This document shows positions 18,880 to 43,649 of a stretch of 64,000 bases of DNA, piece after piece. Source of the stretch: Tillus elongatus (Eukaryota > Arthropoda > Insecta > Coleoptera > Cleridae); NCBI GenBank assembly GCA_964006375.1, contig OZ023265.1, positions 147,170,393 to 147,234,392 on the forward strand. The letters run 5' to 3'. The stretch's first letter is position 1, and each line of letters starts with the position of its first letter. The position numbers and the translations under genes were made by a program. The notes below the pieces were generated by a model. That model worked only from the letters and a program-made list of their open reading frames with translations, did no database searches and was not told the origin of the DNA.

Positions 18880-19780
18880 ATTTAAACCATAATTTTCATT
18901 TAATCCCTCTATTTACTTCAAATTTAAAAAATGTTATAAGTACATAACAAAAATGACTAATGGTGTCTAACATAAATAGAAATCTCTAAAGAAAAGTATA
19001 TAAGGTATTATGGTTAAAGATTATTTGGTGTCAACCAAAACTTTCATTTGTCATTAGTCATAAGTGATATTCGCAAACTATATAATTAAATTAGCATAAA
19101 TATAATGAACCTAGCATAAGTACTTTTTATTGCGTTATTTGTTGTTTAATGCACTACAATACATCACTTTCCTCACGATTTGGTTCAAGCTGCACTTTCT
19201 TCAACTTTCGTCATTATTATTTGTTTTTCTGGCGCAAATAGTGGCTTAATTATTACCTACATATAATTTTAATGTATGTAGACCAATATTTATATCAATA
19301 TATTTGTGAACAAGTAATGCTAAAGCTGTAAAAAATAGTACTGCAAATTAAATTATAACTTCCACATAGCTGTGATGATCTACTCTCCTCAGAAAGACAT
19401 TCTCATAAAATGAATTTAGAGTCCATGAGTCCACCACAGAGAAAATATTTGTATTCCTGCACCCATAACTTATCAAACGTTCTAGTATTCGAGTTTAAAC
19501 GAAAAAATGTAAATTTCTACCAAATCACCCCTCATTTATCCCCTACCCCTTAAAGCCATCTTACCCCAAAACAACTTGAAGTGTTCCTTTGTCGGGTGCT
19601 AAATGGATACCAAATTTAAAGATGATATCTCAATTCGTTCGAAAGTTATTGCACCTACTAGCAGACAGACGTACAGGCCGTCAGACCAAAAAAATTGCGT
19701 TCCATAATCAAGTTATCTATATGTTTTGAGACATTTGACGCCGTTTTAGCAAAAAAAATCGAAATTTTTCTCACCCATAT
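18880..19780. other. No gene seen
   Basis: AT-rich sequence without convincing ORF. The 19560-19680 stretch (GGATACCAAATTTAAAGATGATATCTC ... GACAGACGTACAGGCC) reads like the non-coding end of a dispersed repeat, but the window has no second copy to confirm it. Confidence 0.4.
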
Positions 19781-19789
19781 TCCACCCCC

Positions 19790-21560
19790 ACTCATTCAAC
19801 CACTAATTTAATTTCAGCGCAGAATACCAGACGTAAGTACCTTCCTTTTGTCAGTGGCTTGGATAAGGTCGTTAGCCAGGAAAATCGGATTCGTTTTTCC
19901 GGGAAAGTTTTGAGTTTTCTTTTGGAAAATTTTTGCAACTCCGAAAATAACAGAGCTATCACAACCAAACTTGGCACATATGTTTCTAATATCAAACTTA
20001 CCCTACGTACAAAAATTAAGATCTTTAAGTTAAAAGAAAAAAGGTTTAGGCATTTAAAGGAAAACATTTTGGGTGCCACTTGTGATCAGAGGAAAGCACA
20101 AGACCAAAATATTTTGCGTGAGTAACCAAACCAAATGAATATTTCACACAACGTTTAAGTTTTCTTGCCGCAAAAAGGTCAAGAAATAGCAGAAACAATA
20201 TTTTAAAAATTTTAGAATTTTCCTTCTTAAAACGTCAAAATCGCGATTTGAAACACAAAAATTTGCAATTTTTAGACAACGAGTGTGAAACAAATACTGA
20301 TTATGTAGCAAAAATGTCATAATAAGTGTGTTTTACAAAGCCTCATGTTTCAGCTTCAACCATTATTCCTCTTCATTTTACTAAAATAATTTCGGAAAAG
20401 CCATTTCAAATAGACCCTTTTTCTGGTGCTTTGGCAGTAGTTCCAGCTATAGAGTTTATGCTTTAATGTTCTATATTTTGGCAAATTTTCGTGGATAAAA
20501 ATCGTTATTGAGAAGACCGCGACTTATGAATTTTAAAAAGATTTCTTGAGATGAATGCACACTAGAAGCCTTAAAACCTATATATGGGGTCAGTTTCAAT
20601 TTTTATGTGTTTATACATATACAAGGTGACGCACTTCTACGGTAAAGCTTAATATATCCGTTATTATGCAAGATATGAGAAAAAATGATATACGTTAATT
20701 ATGGGGTGGTGTCTCGAGCTACATCTTATAAACCTATTTTGACAATCACAGGCTGGCCCATAAGTCGTTGGTGATGCACACTTTTTTTTATAATAAAAAC
20801 CTCTTATGTTATTGCATTTTTCTATTTTCCATCAAATTATAATACATGTTTCTAAGCAAAATTTGACACCGTTCATCGTTTTTGAGTTACTTCAATTGTT
20901 TTGGAACTTTTCACGTTTTTCGCACATATCACAACCAAATTGTGATACAGCGTTTTTACCAATATGGATAGCGGAGTCCCATGGAAACGGCGCATTTAGA
21001 AAGCTTTTTGTTTGTATTACTCGTCGAAAAAATCGAACTGCCGTATACAGGTACTCCAATAGTGGCTGAATTTGAAGAGTTTTCACAGAAATGTTTTTAG
21101 TGTTTCCATTCTTTGTAAGGTTTTTGTGATATGTTGGTAATTAATAGTAAATGTTTAGTAAGTTATTGTAAAAAAAGTTTTCGAATTTTTGTGAAAAATA
21201 TAATTTATAGTGTAACATTACTAAAGGCAATTTCTGTAAAAAAAATTTGTTTTTTTTTCAATTTTGGTCCTAAAGTAGTTTGGGAATAATTATATCTTGG
21301 TAGATGTATCTATTTACACACTTCAAGCTATTTAGCTTGAAGAGGTTCGTTGGCCAGAAAAATCGGACCATTTTTTTTCTGGAATCTTTTAAGTTTATTT
21401 TCGGAAAATGTTTGTACTTTTTGAAAGACAAAGGCTATTTCAATGAAATATGGTACATTGTTCCTACCATATAGGTTATACTGCCAACTCCTTCTAAAAG
21501 CAAGACACAATTTCTCAAAAAAATATTTTTACGAAAATTCGCCACCATAACGCACTTGCT
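19790..21560. repeat. Diverged relative of the TA-core repeat family (reverse orientation)
   Basis: Matches 55890-57290 block by block in the same order. The shared blocks are TACCTTCCTTTTGTCAGTGGCTTGGATAAG followed by TTAGCCAGGAAAATCGG, ATATATCCGTTATTAT, GAGCTACATCTTA, ACAATCACAGGCTGGCCCA and AAGTCGTTGGTGAT, and the conserved ATAACGCACTTGCT at the end. It is non-coding. Confidence 0.65.
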
Positions 21561-23390
21561 ACTTTTCCAGACTTTATTGTTTTATCTATTCGCGGCTCAG
21601 AATTGCATTTACCAAGATGGTATTAGTAATGGAAGACATTGGAGTGATTTTTCTTTTTAAATCAAAAGCAGGTTTTAGCTGCGGCATCATTCGCAAAATA
21701 GCAAATGTGAGGGGATTAGATTACTCAGTGTAACTATAAGCCGATAATGGATTCCAGTAAAAAAGTTGAAAAATGTATAAAAATAGTGAAAGGTTGAAGG
21801 TTGTTGGTTCGTTTTTTTTATAATTTTTGATGTGGAAAGTATACGGAATTTTGTTTGCCCATTTGAGATTTTTTTCCGGATGTGGACTTATAGTGTGGTT
21901 GGCAGTGTTATTCTAAACATAAGTTCTTATTTTTTCCAAAAAAACTCTGAGGTTATTTACGTTATTATGTTCGGAATATTCAGGATCTTATAAAATTAAC
22001 GCTGCACTATTGTCAATTTTCTTAATTTTATAGTTACAATAAAGTCAGTAAAACGAGCTGAGTTGTGTATTTTAAAGCTCTGTTTCTTATGATGTTACCA
22101 GAAAAACTAAATATTAAGTTGAGCTTCTGCGAGAAATTTGATTCAATTTACAAACTGTTTGGAATCACCCTAAGTGTATTCCGATTTGTCAACATCCGCG
22201 GAAATCTAAGATAACTAATTTAAAGTTACTTGCGTTATTTAATGTAATCCCTGGTTTGTTTTCACACAATTCGGCCTTTATCAGAGGCTAAATCAAAAGG
22301 TACCTTTTCTCCTCTAGGTTGGCAGTTATTCACGGTAACCAGTACGTTAGAATAACATCGTCAAGACTACATATATGATGTAATAATGGCGTTATTCTGT
22401 GACGTCATCTAAATGTTCATTATTAACGTGACAAAGCTGTGACATATAGTCGTCGTATTTTCGTCACATTAACGTCTTTAACTGACGTTGCTGAATATAT
22501 AAAGTACCGCCAAAATGACGTGAAAATGACGTCATATTGTTTGCTGGGTAATGATTTGTATCAAATTTCACCTGAATTGTTTTAACCCTTTGCAAGATAA
22601 GCACACTTGGAGAACCCAAATCACTACAACACATTTTAAATAACCTGACAATTGTTTCATTAACCAAATTAGCGTCATCATAGGATGAATAATTATAGAA
22701 TTATTCGCCATCTGATGACGCTAGCTTGGTTAGTGAAACGATGGTCAGGTTTTTAAAAATGTTGATGAAATGTAAATTATATGCATGCTACAGTGAAATA
22801 ATAGTGCACTGAATATTGAAATCAGACGGCATTTTTATGTTCGTCTTTCAAAGTTATGTTCTTTTGGAACTTATAACAAGATTAAATATTTAATAATGAT
22901 GAAATTAAGATTTTTCTCACACAGTAACAGAAAGTAGTGAAATTGTAGGATATTAATCGATTTCAAATTAATGAATTCAATTAATTGGTTTACCTTGAAA
23001 AAGATTAAAAAAACTGATTAATATTTCTGAAATTATAAATTCATATTGCTTGAATTTGACCGATTGTTTTTCTTATGAACCACAAACTAGGTTTTTAGTT
23101 TTTTTAATATTTTACGTACTTTACTGGATATTGCTCAATTATTAACATGCAACTAATCACAATTAGTAAATTATTTAAATTTATAATACTTAGGCAGGTA
23201 TGTATCTTTACACATACAAAATAGTAGGTTTATAATTTTCACAATCAATTCCCAAGCGAAAAACTCAGACATCTTATATTTAATTTTAAAATAAAAGTAA
23301 ATTGTGCTAGCCCAATAAGTAAATTATAAATATATAATAATACTTGGGATATTTTCAGATGAGCTCATGGAGGACTTTAAGAAAAAATAT
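21561..23390. other. No gene seen
   Basis: AT-rich and unassigned, except for an inverted-repeat motif at about 22640-22750 (AACCAAATTAGCGTCATCA ... TGATGACGCTAGCTTGGTT). Its right half recurs at 62339 and 62494. Confidence 0.45.
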
Positions 23391-23399
23391 CAGAAACGT

Positions 23400-24040
23400 A
23401 CTGAGAACTCACCTTGGATGCATAAACCACAAGAAAAATTTCTTGCAAACAACCCCCAAGAAATTACTAGACTATGAGTGAATAAGGGTGGTGGCGGGGA
23501 AGAAGAAGCGAAAAATGAGAAAAAACAGCTTAGCCGGATCTATATTCCATTATTATTATTCTATTTTGCAGCTACACCTCCTTAAAATCATGTTTACCCC
23601 GCACAGGACCCCTATTCGCCTCAGGTCCAGTACTTCAATTATCTTGTGGGTTGTTCCCAAAAATTTTTTCTTGTGGTAGTGGTTGTATGCATGCAGTAGT
23701 GGAAGGAAAATCCCCAGGATGAAGACCAACATTCACACCCACCCCCGTCCCATGCTGGCATAGCCCTTCCCCAACACGGGGGGAGGGTCTTCGCTTTGTG
23801 CATGCCTGCAACCACCCTCACTGCATTAAGCCACAAGAAAAGTTTCTTGGGAACAACCCCCAAGAAAATTACGGTACCTAATCTGTGCGGGATAAACAGG
23901 ATTTTTAGGAGGTGTAGCTGCAAAATGGGATAAGGACAGCTTATATAGGTACAGCTAAGTTGTTTTTTTCGCATTTTTCGTTTATACTTGCAACTTATCT
24001 TCTTCCCCGCACCCCTATTCACTCCCGTTACTTGCTGATG
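23400..24040. mobile_element. Inverted-repeat (fold-back) element
   Basis: The left arm (about 23400-23690; CCACAAGAAAAATTTCTTG ... GGGGAAGAAGAAGCG ... TTTTGCAGCTACACCTCCT ... TTGTTCCCAAAAA) is the approximate reverse complement of the right arm (about 23820-24035). A GC-rich spacer sits between (CACACCCACCCCCGTCCCATG). The ORFs spanning it are by-products of the palindrome. Confidence 0.6.
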
Positions 24041-24478
24041 GCTTGAATGGAATTTTTCTTGTTATTTATAGATCCAAGTAGGGTGCTAAATATTTTTCTG
24101 ATTTTTTTAAACATATAAACCCTCCGTGAGCTTATCTGCAAATATACCTAATACTTATTTTGACTCCTTTTGGAAAATAAAATAAGTTTATCTCCACTTT
24201 TTATTGCCTTTTTACAATTATTTTTGTACACTAATACACTACAAACAACTCTACCAGGCACCTAGACAGATATTTAGGTCAGTTATTTATTGAGTTCTTC
24301 TTTTAAGTATATATAACCTTTTTTTTTAATTACTCATACATATATACATTTATGACGATTCACTGATTTAATTGTTGAGTATGAAAATAATCTTGAATAA
24401 ATAACGTTCAATTTGTAATATCGTTGATTCACTGTGCAGTTATGTTTACAACACAATACATCAAAAAATAAGATACAT

Positions 24479-24671
24479 GCCCAGTTTCACAAAGCTCGAT
24501 TAAATATTTAACGGCCGGTTAGATAATCAGAGCTTCAGACGACCAATCACAGCTTCAAAATATTTGGTTGTCATAGCAACAACCCGAATTCTAGTCTGTG
24601 ATTGGTCGTCTTAATCCTTGATTAACTAATCGGCCGTTAAATATTTAATCAAGCTTTGTGAAACTGGGCAA
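24479..24671. mobile_element. 190-bp hairpin MITE
   Basis: An almost complete palindrome. TGCCCAGTTTCACAAAGCT at 24479 mirrors AGCTTTGTGAAACTGGGCA at 24670, with ATTAAATATTTAACGGCCG and CGACCAATCACAG also mirrored. A half copy lies at 58028-58158. Target duplication is not clear. Confidence 0.8.
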
Positions 24672-25137
24672 TTGTCTTTTAAGACAATAGTTTATTCGAT
24701 TTAACTGCTATTTCGTACAAAATAATTAAAATAAATCCGTAATTGATCGTATTCGAAAATGTTTAAGCAAAGTTACACAAATTTCTAATAAATGTTATTT
24801 AAAACACCAAAACGCAATCTGAAGCTGTAGGTGTTATTCGCATTTAGAATACACATGACGTATTACCTTCTTCACGCGTCTATCGCTCCACAGAGTTACC
24901 AGACAATTATTCTAATCTATAAACCTTGACGTTTACCAGTGTTTTTATAATAATCTTATTATTGAATATGTGTATACCTTATAAATAGGCCCTAACTAAT
25001 AAATTTAAACAAGAAGAAAAGTAGCACTCAACGTCAAAATTAAATGTCAAAAAATTTACGTTACCCCAATGACGTATATGTCATTGCGTTACCCTAACCT
25101 CAAAAATGAAATTATCTGAAAGAAATAATATTAAAAT

Positions 25138-25149
25138 CAACACGTGTTG
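25138..25149. promoter_or_regulatory. Palindromic E-box CAACACGTGTTG upstream of DIMT1
   Basis: A CACGTG core in a 12-bp palindrome, 114 bp before the DIMT1 start codon. CACGTG E-boxes near the transcription start are the known Myc/Max signal of ribosome biogenesis genes, and DIMT1 is one of them. The regulatory role is inferred. Confidence 0.4.
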
Positions 25150-25262
25150 TTGTTGTTACAGAAGATACGAAGATACCAAAGCCTGTTGTGTGAATTTCAG
25201 TGGTGGTAAAACAATTATTTTCTTTTAGATTTCACTTGGCTCACCGATAGAAAACACCTAAG

Positions 25263-37258
<11,996 letters not shown>

Positions 37259-37301
37259 ATCAAGGTAACTTCTATATGTATAAAAATATATGTATGTACA
37301 A

Positions 37302-37307
37302 AATAAA
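37302..37307 (+). terminator. DIMT1 poly(A) signal
   Basis: AATAAAATAAAA begins 44 bp after the DIMT1 stop codon. Confidence 0.6.
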
Positions 37308-37360
37308 ATAAAATTAAGTAAACAATATAATATCTTTGGGTCTTCTTAACAAACTAATTA

Positions 37361-37464
37361 TCAGTTACACAGTTTTTCATAGAATTTTATCTTGTCTTCG
37401 GCATTAAATATTATCTCTTGGGTTTCTTCTTTTGTAGGTTCTGGAGTCGATATTGCACTGTCGC
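37361..37464 (-). CDS. Likely last exon of the convergent minus-strand gene
   Basis: A good minus-strand acceptor (TTTTCTCTTTCAG) ends at 37465. Two frames are possible after it. A phase-1 entry gives 34 residues (STPEPTKEETQEII ... KIKFYEKLCN) ending at 37361. A phase-0 entry, which matches the upstream exon if its donor is GTT|GTAAAG, gives ATVQYRLQNLQKKKPKR ending at 37411. The sequence alone does not decide. Exon identity is supported by the splice signal and its place just past the DIMT1 3' end. Confidence 0.45.
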
Positions 37465-37711
37465 CTGAAAGAGAAAATAGACTGTGATATTTGTATCAAT
37501 TAGTGTTTTTAGTCATGAGCGAGAGAGAAAGGCATTCACTTTGCATATTTTCAGTAAAGGTATTACCTACTCAAAATAATCCTGGTATTGAAAGCAAACA
37601 TCAAAACTAGCATAATGTTAAGTAATAAAGTTGTATTAAAGAAATTCCTTTTATTTTTTTTTATTTTTTTTTTCTCTATTTACAAGCTCCCAATTATTAT
37701 ACTTCACTATA

Positions 37712-39845
37712 TACAGGATGTCTTGGAATTCAATGTACAACCAACCTACCACAGATTTTTCAGCCAAAACTAGGTCGATTGAGATCAACTCACCTGTATA
37801 CAAAGTTGCACCGTTTAACCGCCAGAGGGCTTCAAGGTTATTAATTTTTTCTATTTTTTTTACTTATCTCCTAAACAGGTAATCTGATTATATTCAAATT
37901 TGACACAAATATTGTAATGAGCAAGTGGTTTAGTCGTTATGAAAACTAGTGCAAGGAGGGTGTAAACTACCCCCACCCCTTTTTATTGTATTTATTTCTC
38001 TGCCGTTAGATAAATAACACGTTCATTTTTTTTTTTTCAAAGAGAGATCTTTTTTCAAATTTTTGTTGCTTTTGTAAAATTTTGCTTACTCTTAGTTTTT
38101 GCGCAAAATAGTTTTAAGTTGAAGTTTGATGGAGAAATAGAATACTTCATAAAATGTTTATTCATTAACCATAGAAACAATACGAAAAGTAAAATTCGTG
38201 TAAAGTTTAAATTGAAACAAATTAAATCTAACTCATTAATTGTTCAATATGACAACCATTCACTCGCCTTAAAGCTTCTAGTCTAGGTAAACAAAACTTA
38301 TACGCTCCAAATTTTCCCTATTCCGCAGTGAGGCAACAGCTTCAATTCTGTTCCACAATTTCTCCTCGGTATTTATCTCCCCTTTGTAAACATAGTCTTG
38401 ATCTGCCCCCAGAGTGAAATGTCACAAGGATTTAAATCTGGTGAACGTGCTGGCCAAGGAACAGGAGCATCGTGACCTCTGTCAATCCATTTATTGGGAA
38501 ATTGCTCACTAAGGTAATCCCTCACAATGCGGCCAAAATGGGGTGGTGCACAGTCATGCATGTACCACATATCACGATGTAATGCGATCGGCAAATCTAA
38601 AAATTCTAACAAAGTTTCTTGCAAGAAGTGTAAGTAGCCTTCCGCTGTTAGCCTATTAGGTAACCCTACAGGCCCAATCAAATGACAATCAATTATTCAT
38701 ATCCACACATTAATTTTGAATACGCGCTGAGAATGCCTTAATTGAATTGCTTGAGGATTTTCGTCTGCATAATGGTGCTCATTATGAAAATTTGTAACCG
38801 CTCGCCGCGTGAAAGATGCCTTATCTGTAAAAAGCACCTTTTTGTGAAAGTTTGCATCTAGCCTTCTTTTCTGACGCACAATGTGTGCAAATAAAAGGCG
38901 TGTGTCATGGTCACCAGGCAGCAGTTCTTGGACAGGTTGTAAATGGTATGGGTGCAGTAGCTGTTGCTTCAGTATACGATTGACTGCTGTTTTTGGAATT
39001 CCAATTTTGTGCACTAACAGCTTCGTACTAATGCTGGGATTCTCACCTACGATATCCAAAACTTGTTCTTCTTCACGAAGACGGCGGACGTTAGAATTAC
39101 GGCCAGCATTAGGTCTGTGCACACTTAGCATTCCAGTCTTTCAATAGACGCAAATGTTCTGCGATCCGGAGTTTGCCTACGAAAATTTCTCCCTGTAGAC
39201 TTGCACACTTTTGTTGAAGTTATTTTGACATAAACCTAACACTAAAAGCATATCTACATGCTCAGAAAAACTATAAATATGAGCCATATTCCTAAAAATT
39301 ACCTTATTCATTTGTCACTTTGCAAATACTATTAATGCAATAAGCTGTAGTGTGAAAATACGCACATATCAAACTCATTTCCATAGTAACAGGATTTAAT
39401 TATTTAAGTATCGTTTAATGCAACTATCAGTGGTTAGCTTAATACCATTTTGCGCAAAAACTTAACGAGTAAGCAAAATTTTACAAAAGTAACAAAAATT
39501 TGAAAAAATATCAGTCTTTGAAAAAAATATGTTATTTCTCTAACGGCCAGAGAAATAAATACGATAAAAAAAGTTAGGGGTGGGTGAGTTTACACCCTTG
39601 CAGGGGTGCAATTGCACTTGTTCTCATAATGACTAAACCACTTGCTCATTACAATATTGCTGTGAAATTTGAATATGATCGGATTACCTGTTTAGGAGAT
39701 AGGTAAAAAAATTGATAACTTTGAAGCCCTCTGGCGGCTCAACGGTGCAACTTTGTATAGATGTGAGTTGATCTTAATCGACCTAGTTTTGGCTGAAAAA
39801 TCTGTGGTAGGTCGGTTGTACATTGAATTCCGGGAGACCTGTATA
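37712..39845. mobile_element. Tc1/mariner-type transposon with long TIRs
   Basis: The ends TATACAGGATGTCTTGGAATTC and GAATTCCGGGAGACCTGTATA are inverted, with TA at each border. The arms remain complementary for several hundred bp (for example AGCAAGTGGTTTAGTC with GACTAAACCACTTGCT, and the GCGCAAAA blocks at about 38100 and 39450). It carries one transposase pseudogene on the minus strand. Confidence 0.85.
38373..39131 (-). pseudogene. Tc1/mariner DDE/D transposase with one nonsense codon
   Basis: The helix-turn-helix part (EEEQVLDIVGENPSISTKLL ... GIPKTAVNRIL) leads into the catalytic core: FTDKASF (first Asp), MHDCAPPHF (second Asp) and WPARSPDLNPCD (third Asp). A single in-frame TGA at 38697-38699 separates the two halves. 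A frameshift follows near 38380, since the C-terminal sequence (INTEEKLWNRIEAV ... NLERISFVYLD) continues in another frame to about 38290. Two lesions only, so the copy is fairly young. Confidence 0.85.
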
Positions 39846-39971
39846 TGAACCCTAATGAAAATTTTTACCAACTTTCATTAAGAAATTGTAGAATTGTAGA
39901 AAAAATCAATGAACTGTAATATATTTAAAGATAGTGTTGCAATTTCTAGTAAAAGTTTTGTATACATACAC

Positions 39972-40090
39972 TTTACAACCTCTATCGAAGGTGGTTCATC
40001 AAGATTTTGATTTCTCAAGTTCTCTCTGACCTGTTTTGAAATACTTCTTGCTGTCAGACTGTAGATTGGTCTATCCTTTATTGATGTAGC
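39972..40090 (-). CDS. Internal exon of the unidentified minus-strand gene
   Basis: Acceptor TTTTCAACAG|GCTACATC at 40090-40091 (minus). The coding sequence ATSIKDRPIYSLTARSISKQ ... NLDEPPSIEV is in phase 0, matching the phase-0 end of the 49,766-51,148 exon. Two donors are possible: GTAAAG after GAGGTT (exon end near 39977) or GTGTATG (39972). I do not recognise the protein. Confidence 0.6.
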
Positions 40091-40969
40091 CTGTTGAAAA
40101 TATTTGGCGGTTAATACACAATTCAAAGTTGTAGACGCTTTTACAGTAGTCGTCCTGTAGGTATATGATATACAAGATAGATCTATTCGAAAATGGGACT
40201 GCGTGACTCATGGGTGATTTAATCTACGAATACAAATACAGCAAACAGTAGGCTTTGAGGCCAAATCAATTGCCACGTCAAATATTGAATGTAAAATTTG
40301 TTTACTTTTACACTGGCAGTTATTTTAAAAGTTGACTGTGCTGTGATCATGCTGCATCTGAAACTAGGCTGAATTAAAATCAAACATTTTTTGATTTGTT
40401 TAATTTGAATATGTTGTCATGTACCTAAGTTATTAAGTGGTATAATCAGTTTTTAAAACGTAGAAAAGCCTTGAAAAACAGGCATGCAGCAGTGTGTTAT
40501 AAATACAGGAAATTAGATGCATCTTGAGATTTTTATTATTTTTAAAATGTTTAATCAACCATCTTCAAATCCCGTTTTTAGTTGCCATGCCTCTTATTAC
40601 ATATAACAATGTGTGCTCAACAATGTTGATTGTAGAGGTATAGATAAACTAATAGGTCACAATATTTTTCAAGAGTGTTTTTAGAATGGTCTAACATGTT
40701 TCTTTTGTATACGGCCATACTGTAAAATTTATGTCAATAAAATACTAATAATAATACTAATAGACAGTGTAGTTAACCTGATCGTTTGATGAAACTTATT
40801 TGAACTTAAAACAAAGTTTAATCGTCCCAAAAACTAGAAAAAAATAACTGGTGCTGGGATACGCATTTAGACAACGAAGTTGTCTTTATTGATGACAGTC
40901 ACTAAACTAACTGTATGAGCAAGGTTATTCTATTTATATACCTGAACTAAGAATTAATTCAAGTTGCTA

Positions 40970-43060
40970 TTAAAAAATATTCAAAATAATACAGGGCCCA
41001 GCACATATCCCCGTGGGACTCCACATATAATTCATAATGTGGGATACATATGAGCACTTACTAGGCCCAGTATTAATGATTTCCACACATTGTTTCCTGT
41101 CACTTAAATAAGAAGTAAACCATTCAGGAGGTGTTTCTCTAATGCCAGAACATGACACAGCTTTTTTTTATTACAACACCACGAGGGCTCACAGCCTAAA
41201 TACTATCGTACCGTGGCTGTCTAGAAGGAGGAAAGGGCAACTTGTTAATTCTGGACTTGAAGGTTTGGATGTTCGGAAGAGATGGAGAAGGAAAAACATG
41301 TGCCGGCAAAGAATTCCACAACTTGGAAGTCCTCGGGACAAAAGAGCGGGCATAACAAGATGTTCTATGTCTGGTGACCTGGACAGTAAAAGGGTGCATT
41401 CGCTCTGTTCCCCTGATAGATCTGTTGGGGACGGCAGGTGGAGGAACTATGGAAGAAAGCTCCCCTGAGCAATGCCCGTGCAGATATTTATAAAAGAGAG
41501 AAAGGTTACCAACGGCACGTCGGTGGGCAAGGGATGGCAGCCTTTGGGTGAGGGTAGGGTCACCGATGAGACGTATAGCCCGTGCAGATATTTATAAAAG
41601 AGAGAAAGGTCACCAACGGCACGTCGGTGGGCAAGGGATGGCAGCCTTTGGGTGGGGTTAGGGTCACCGATGAGATGTATAGCTCTTCTGAATGGAGTTC
41701 AGGATAGCGAGTGTAAAAGCGGTAGCGCAGATGTGGGAGCAGTATTCGAGGTTTTGCCATATTTGTGAAGTATATAAGGTATATAGATTAGCTGATGAAA
41801 AGTATTTGCGAGCCTGGAAGAGGAAACCTAATTTCTTAGCAGCCGCTTCTGCAATTGATGTGATATGTTGGTGCCAATTGAGATTTCGATCCACAGAAAT
41901 GCCAACAAGTGAAAAGGACTGATTACTTTGAATAACTTGGTTGTTCATTGTGATGGGTCTAGGGCTGGTGTATCTCTTATGAGATAGTAAGCAAGACTGA
42001 GATTTGGTGGAGTTGAATTTTACAAGATTTCTACTTCCCCAGTCTAATATTTGTTGGAGATCCACAGAGACAGAACCCTCCATGAGTCTGCGATCCTCAT
42101 CTAATTGGGCTAAAGAGACTGGCTTAGAATATTGTAAATTTGAGTGGAGGTTACTGTCGTCCGCGTAACTGTGAACTGGGTTTAATGTGCTAGAGAGGAG
42201 GTTATTGATGTGGAGAAGAAACAAAGTAGGGGCTAAAGCTGAACCTTGAGAGAATCCTGCATTAATTGGATGCAGTTTAGACGATAGCTTATATAGAAGT
42301 AAATCTATAGATGTAATTGCTGATTTCGATTTGCTGAAACCAGGTTACCTGTTGGTATGATCTTAAAAGCAGAGATAATGATGAAATCGAAAAAACACAG
42401 CATCTTGGAAAATCTCAGATATTGTGGATATTAATGAAACTGGCCTATAGTTGTTGATGTCTTTCCAGTATCTTTTAGTGTTTAGAGCACTCAAGACTAC
42501 AGTCTTCAAAATTTCTGGATATATCTCTGCTACTATAGCATGCAATGGCAATATTACCTTGCTCAGTGGGTAAAGAGGCGTTAATTATATGCGTGAGAGG
42601 TTTGACAATTTCCAACTTATGTTCTTGAAAAGAAGCATTTGAAAAACCATGTGAACCAGTTGTGTGTTTATTTTTTAGGTTTTGTCTAATTTGCAAAAGT
42701 TCTTCAGACAACGGATTAACAAGAAATGAGCCTTTTTGAGTTAACGATGTAGGAAAAGTATATGATTTATTTGGGACATTATTCATCGATTTATTTGCCA
42801 CCTTTTGAAAGAAGCTATTAAGTTCTTTTGCTACAGTTTTTGATCGGATATTATTTCATTATCTACAAATAGTTCAATATTTTTTGATTGTTTGGGTTTA
42901 CATCCAGAAAGTTAATTAAGTATCTGCCAGGTTTTTTCCACTTGTTATGTGAGTCTCCAATAACTGCTATATTGGCATTTTTTGCTTCATTAATTAACAA
43001 ATAATGGTTTTTCTTTTGTTTATACGCATAGCCGGCTGTTATGTCGATGTTGAAAGCAAC
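40970..43060 (-). pseudogene. Nested, degenerate non-LTR RT relics
   Basis: Minus strand. Near 43000 a linker of RT type is seen (KKNHYLLINEAKNANIAVIG). 42363-42551 has NNYRPVSLISTISEIFQ. 42224 leftwards gives a PTLFLLHINNLLSSTLNP ... HSYADDSNLHS core and the thumb to 41664. 41196-41399 gives the C-terminal SFVPRTSKLWNSLPAHVFPS motif of Jockey-type elements. A separate fragment at 40970-41158 (TPPEWFTSYLSDRKQCVEI) belongs to a different RT. Stops and frameshifts are frequent. All of it sits in the long intron of the minus-strand host gene. Confidence 0.72.
41476..41682. repeat. ~103-bp tandem duplication inside the RT relic
   Basis: GCCCGTGCAGATATTTATAA ... GGTCACCGATGAGA(C/T)GTATAGC occurs at 41476 and again at 41579 with a few differences. 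Confidence 0.85.
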
Positions 43061-43645
43061 TATAGATTATTTCGCATTTTATAAAAGAAGCAGTGTTTTA
43101 GCTAATTGGGTCATTTATTTGAATTCATTAAACTTTTCGGATTTCTAAATTTTCCAAAACATCTAACTTGCGATATCCCGTAGTCACTTTTAATAAATTA
43201 ATATTATTATTATGTCCCGAGTTAATCATATGTGAATCGGAACCAAGACTTGATGGCATCCGAAATGAAACAATAAGGCAGCAGTGGGGGGTTCAACATG
43301 TTTTAAAAGGTAGGACGAGTAATAAGAAGAGAGTCGAATCAATATTTTAAGAAAACATAAAAGTAATATAGATAAGTTCAGGGCGAGATGGAAAATTTGA
43401 AGGCTCAAACTCACAGTAAAACCACCGATAAAGTGGAGAGACAGTTCGTCATCGGTATCCCAAGAAATAGGCATCCACTCAAAGACAGGTCAATAACCTA
43501 ATGTACGACAAAGAAAAGAAGGGGTTTCCGCGAGATTGGTAATATAGTAAAAAATAATTTGGGTCCATATTTCTGCTGGACACTGTTCGAGGTAATTGCC
43601 AAAATTTACCGGGCTGACCATGAAAGAAACGGCGTAGACCCACAA
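43061..43645. other. No gene seen
   Basis: Unassigned intronic sequence. Short ORFs lack any family signature. Confidence 0.4.
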
Positions 43646-43649
43646 TTAA

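Noticed and set aside
23639..24022. 127-codon minus-strand frame
   Set aside because: Spans the fold-back element and its spacer; arises from the inverted repeat.
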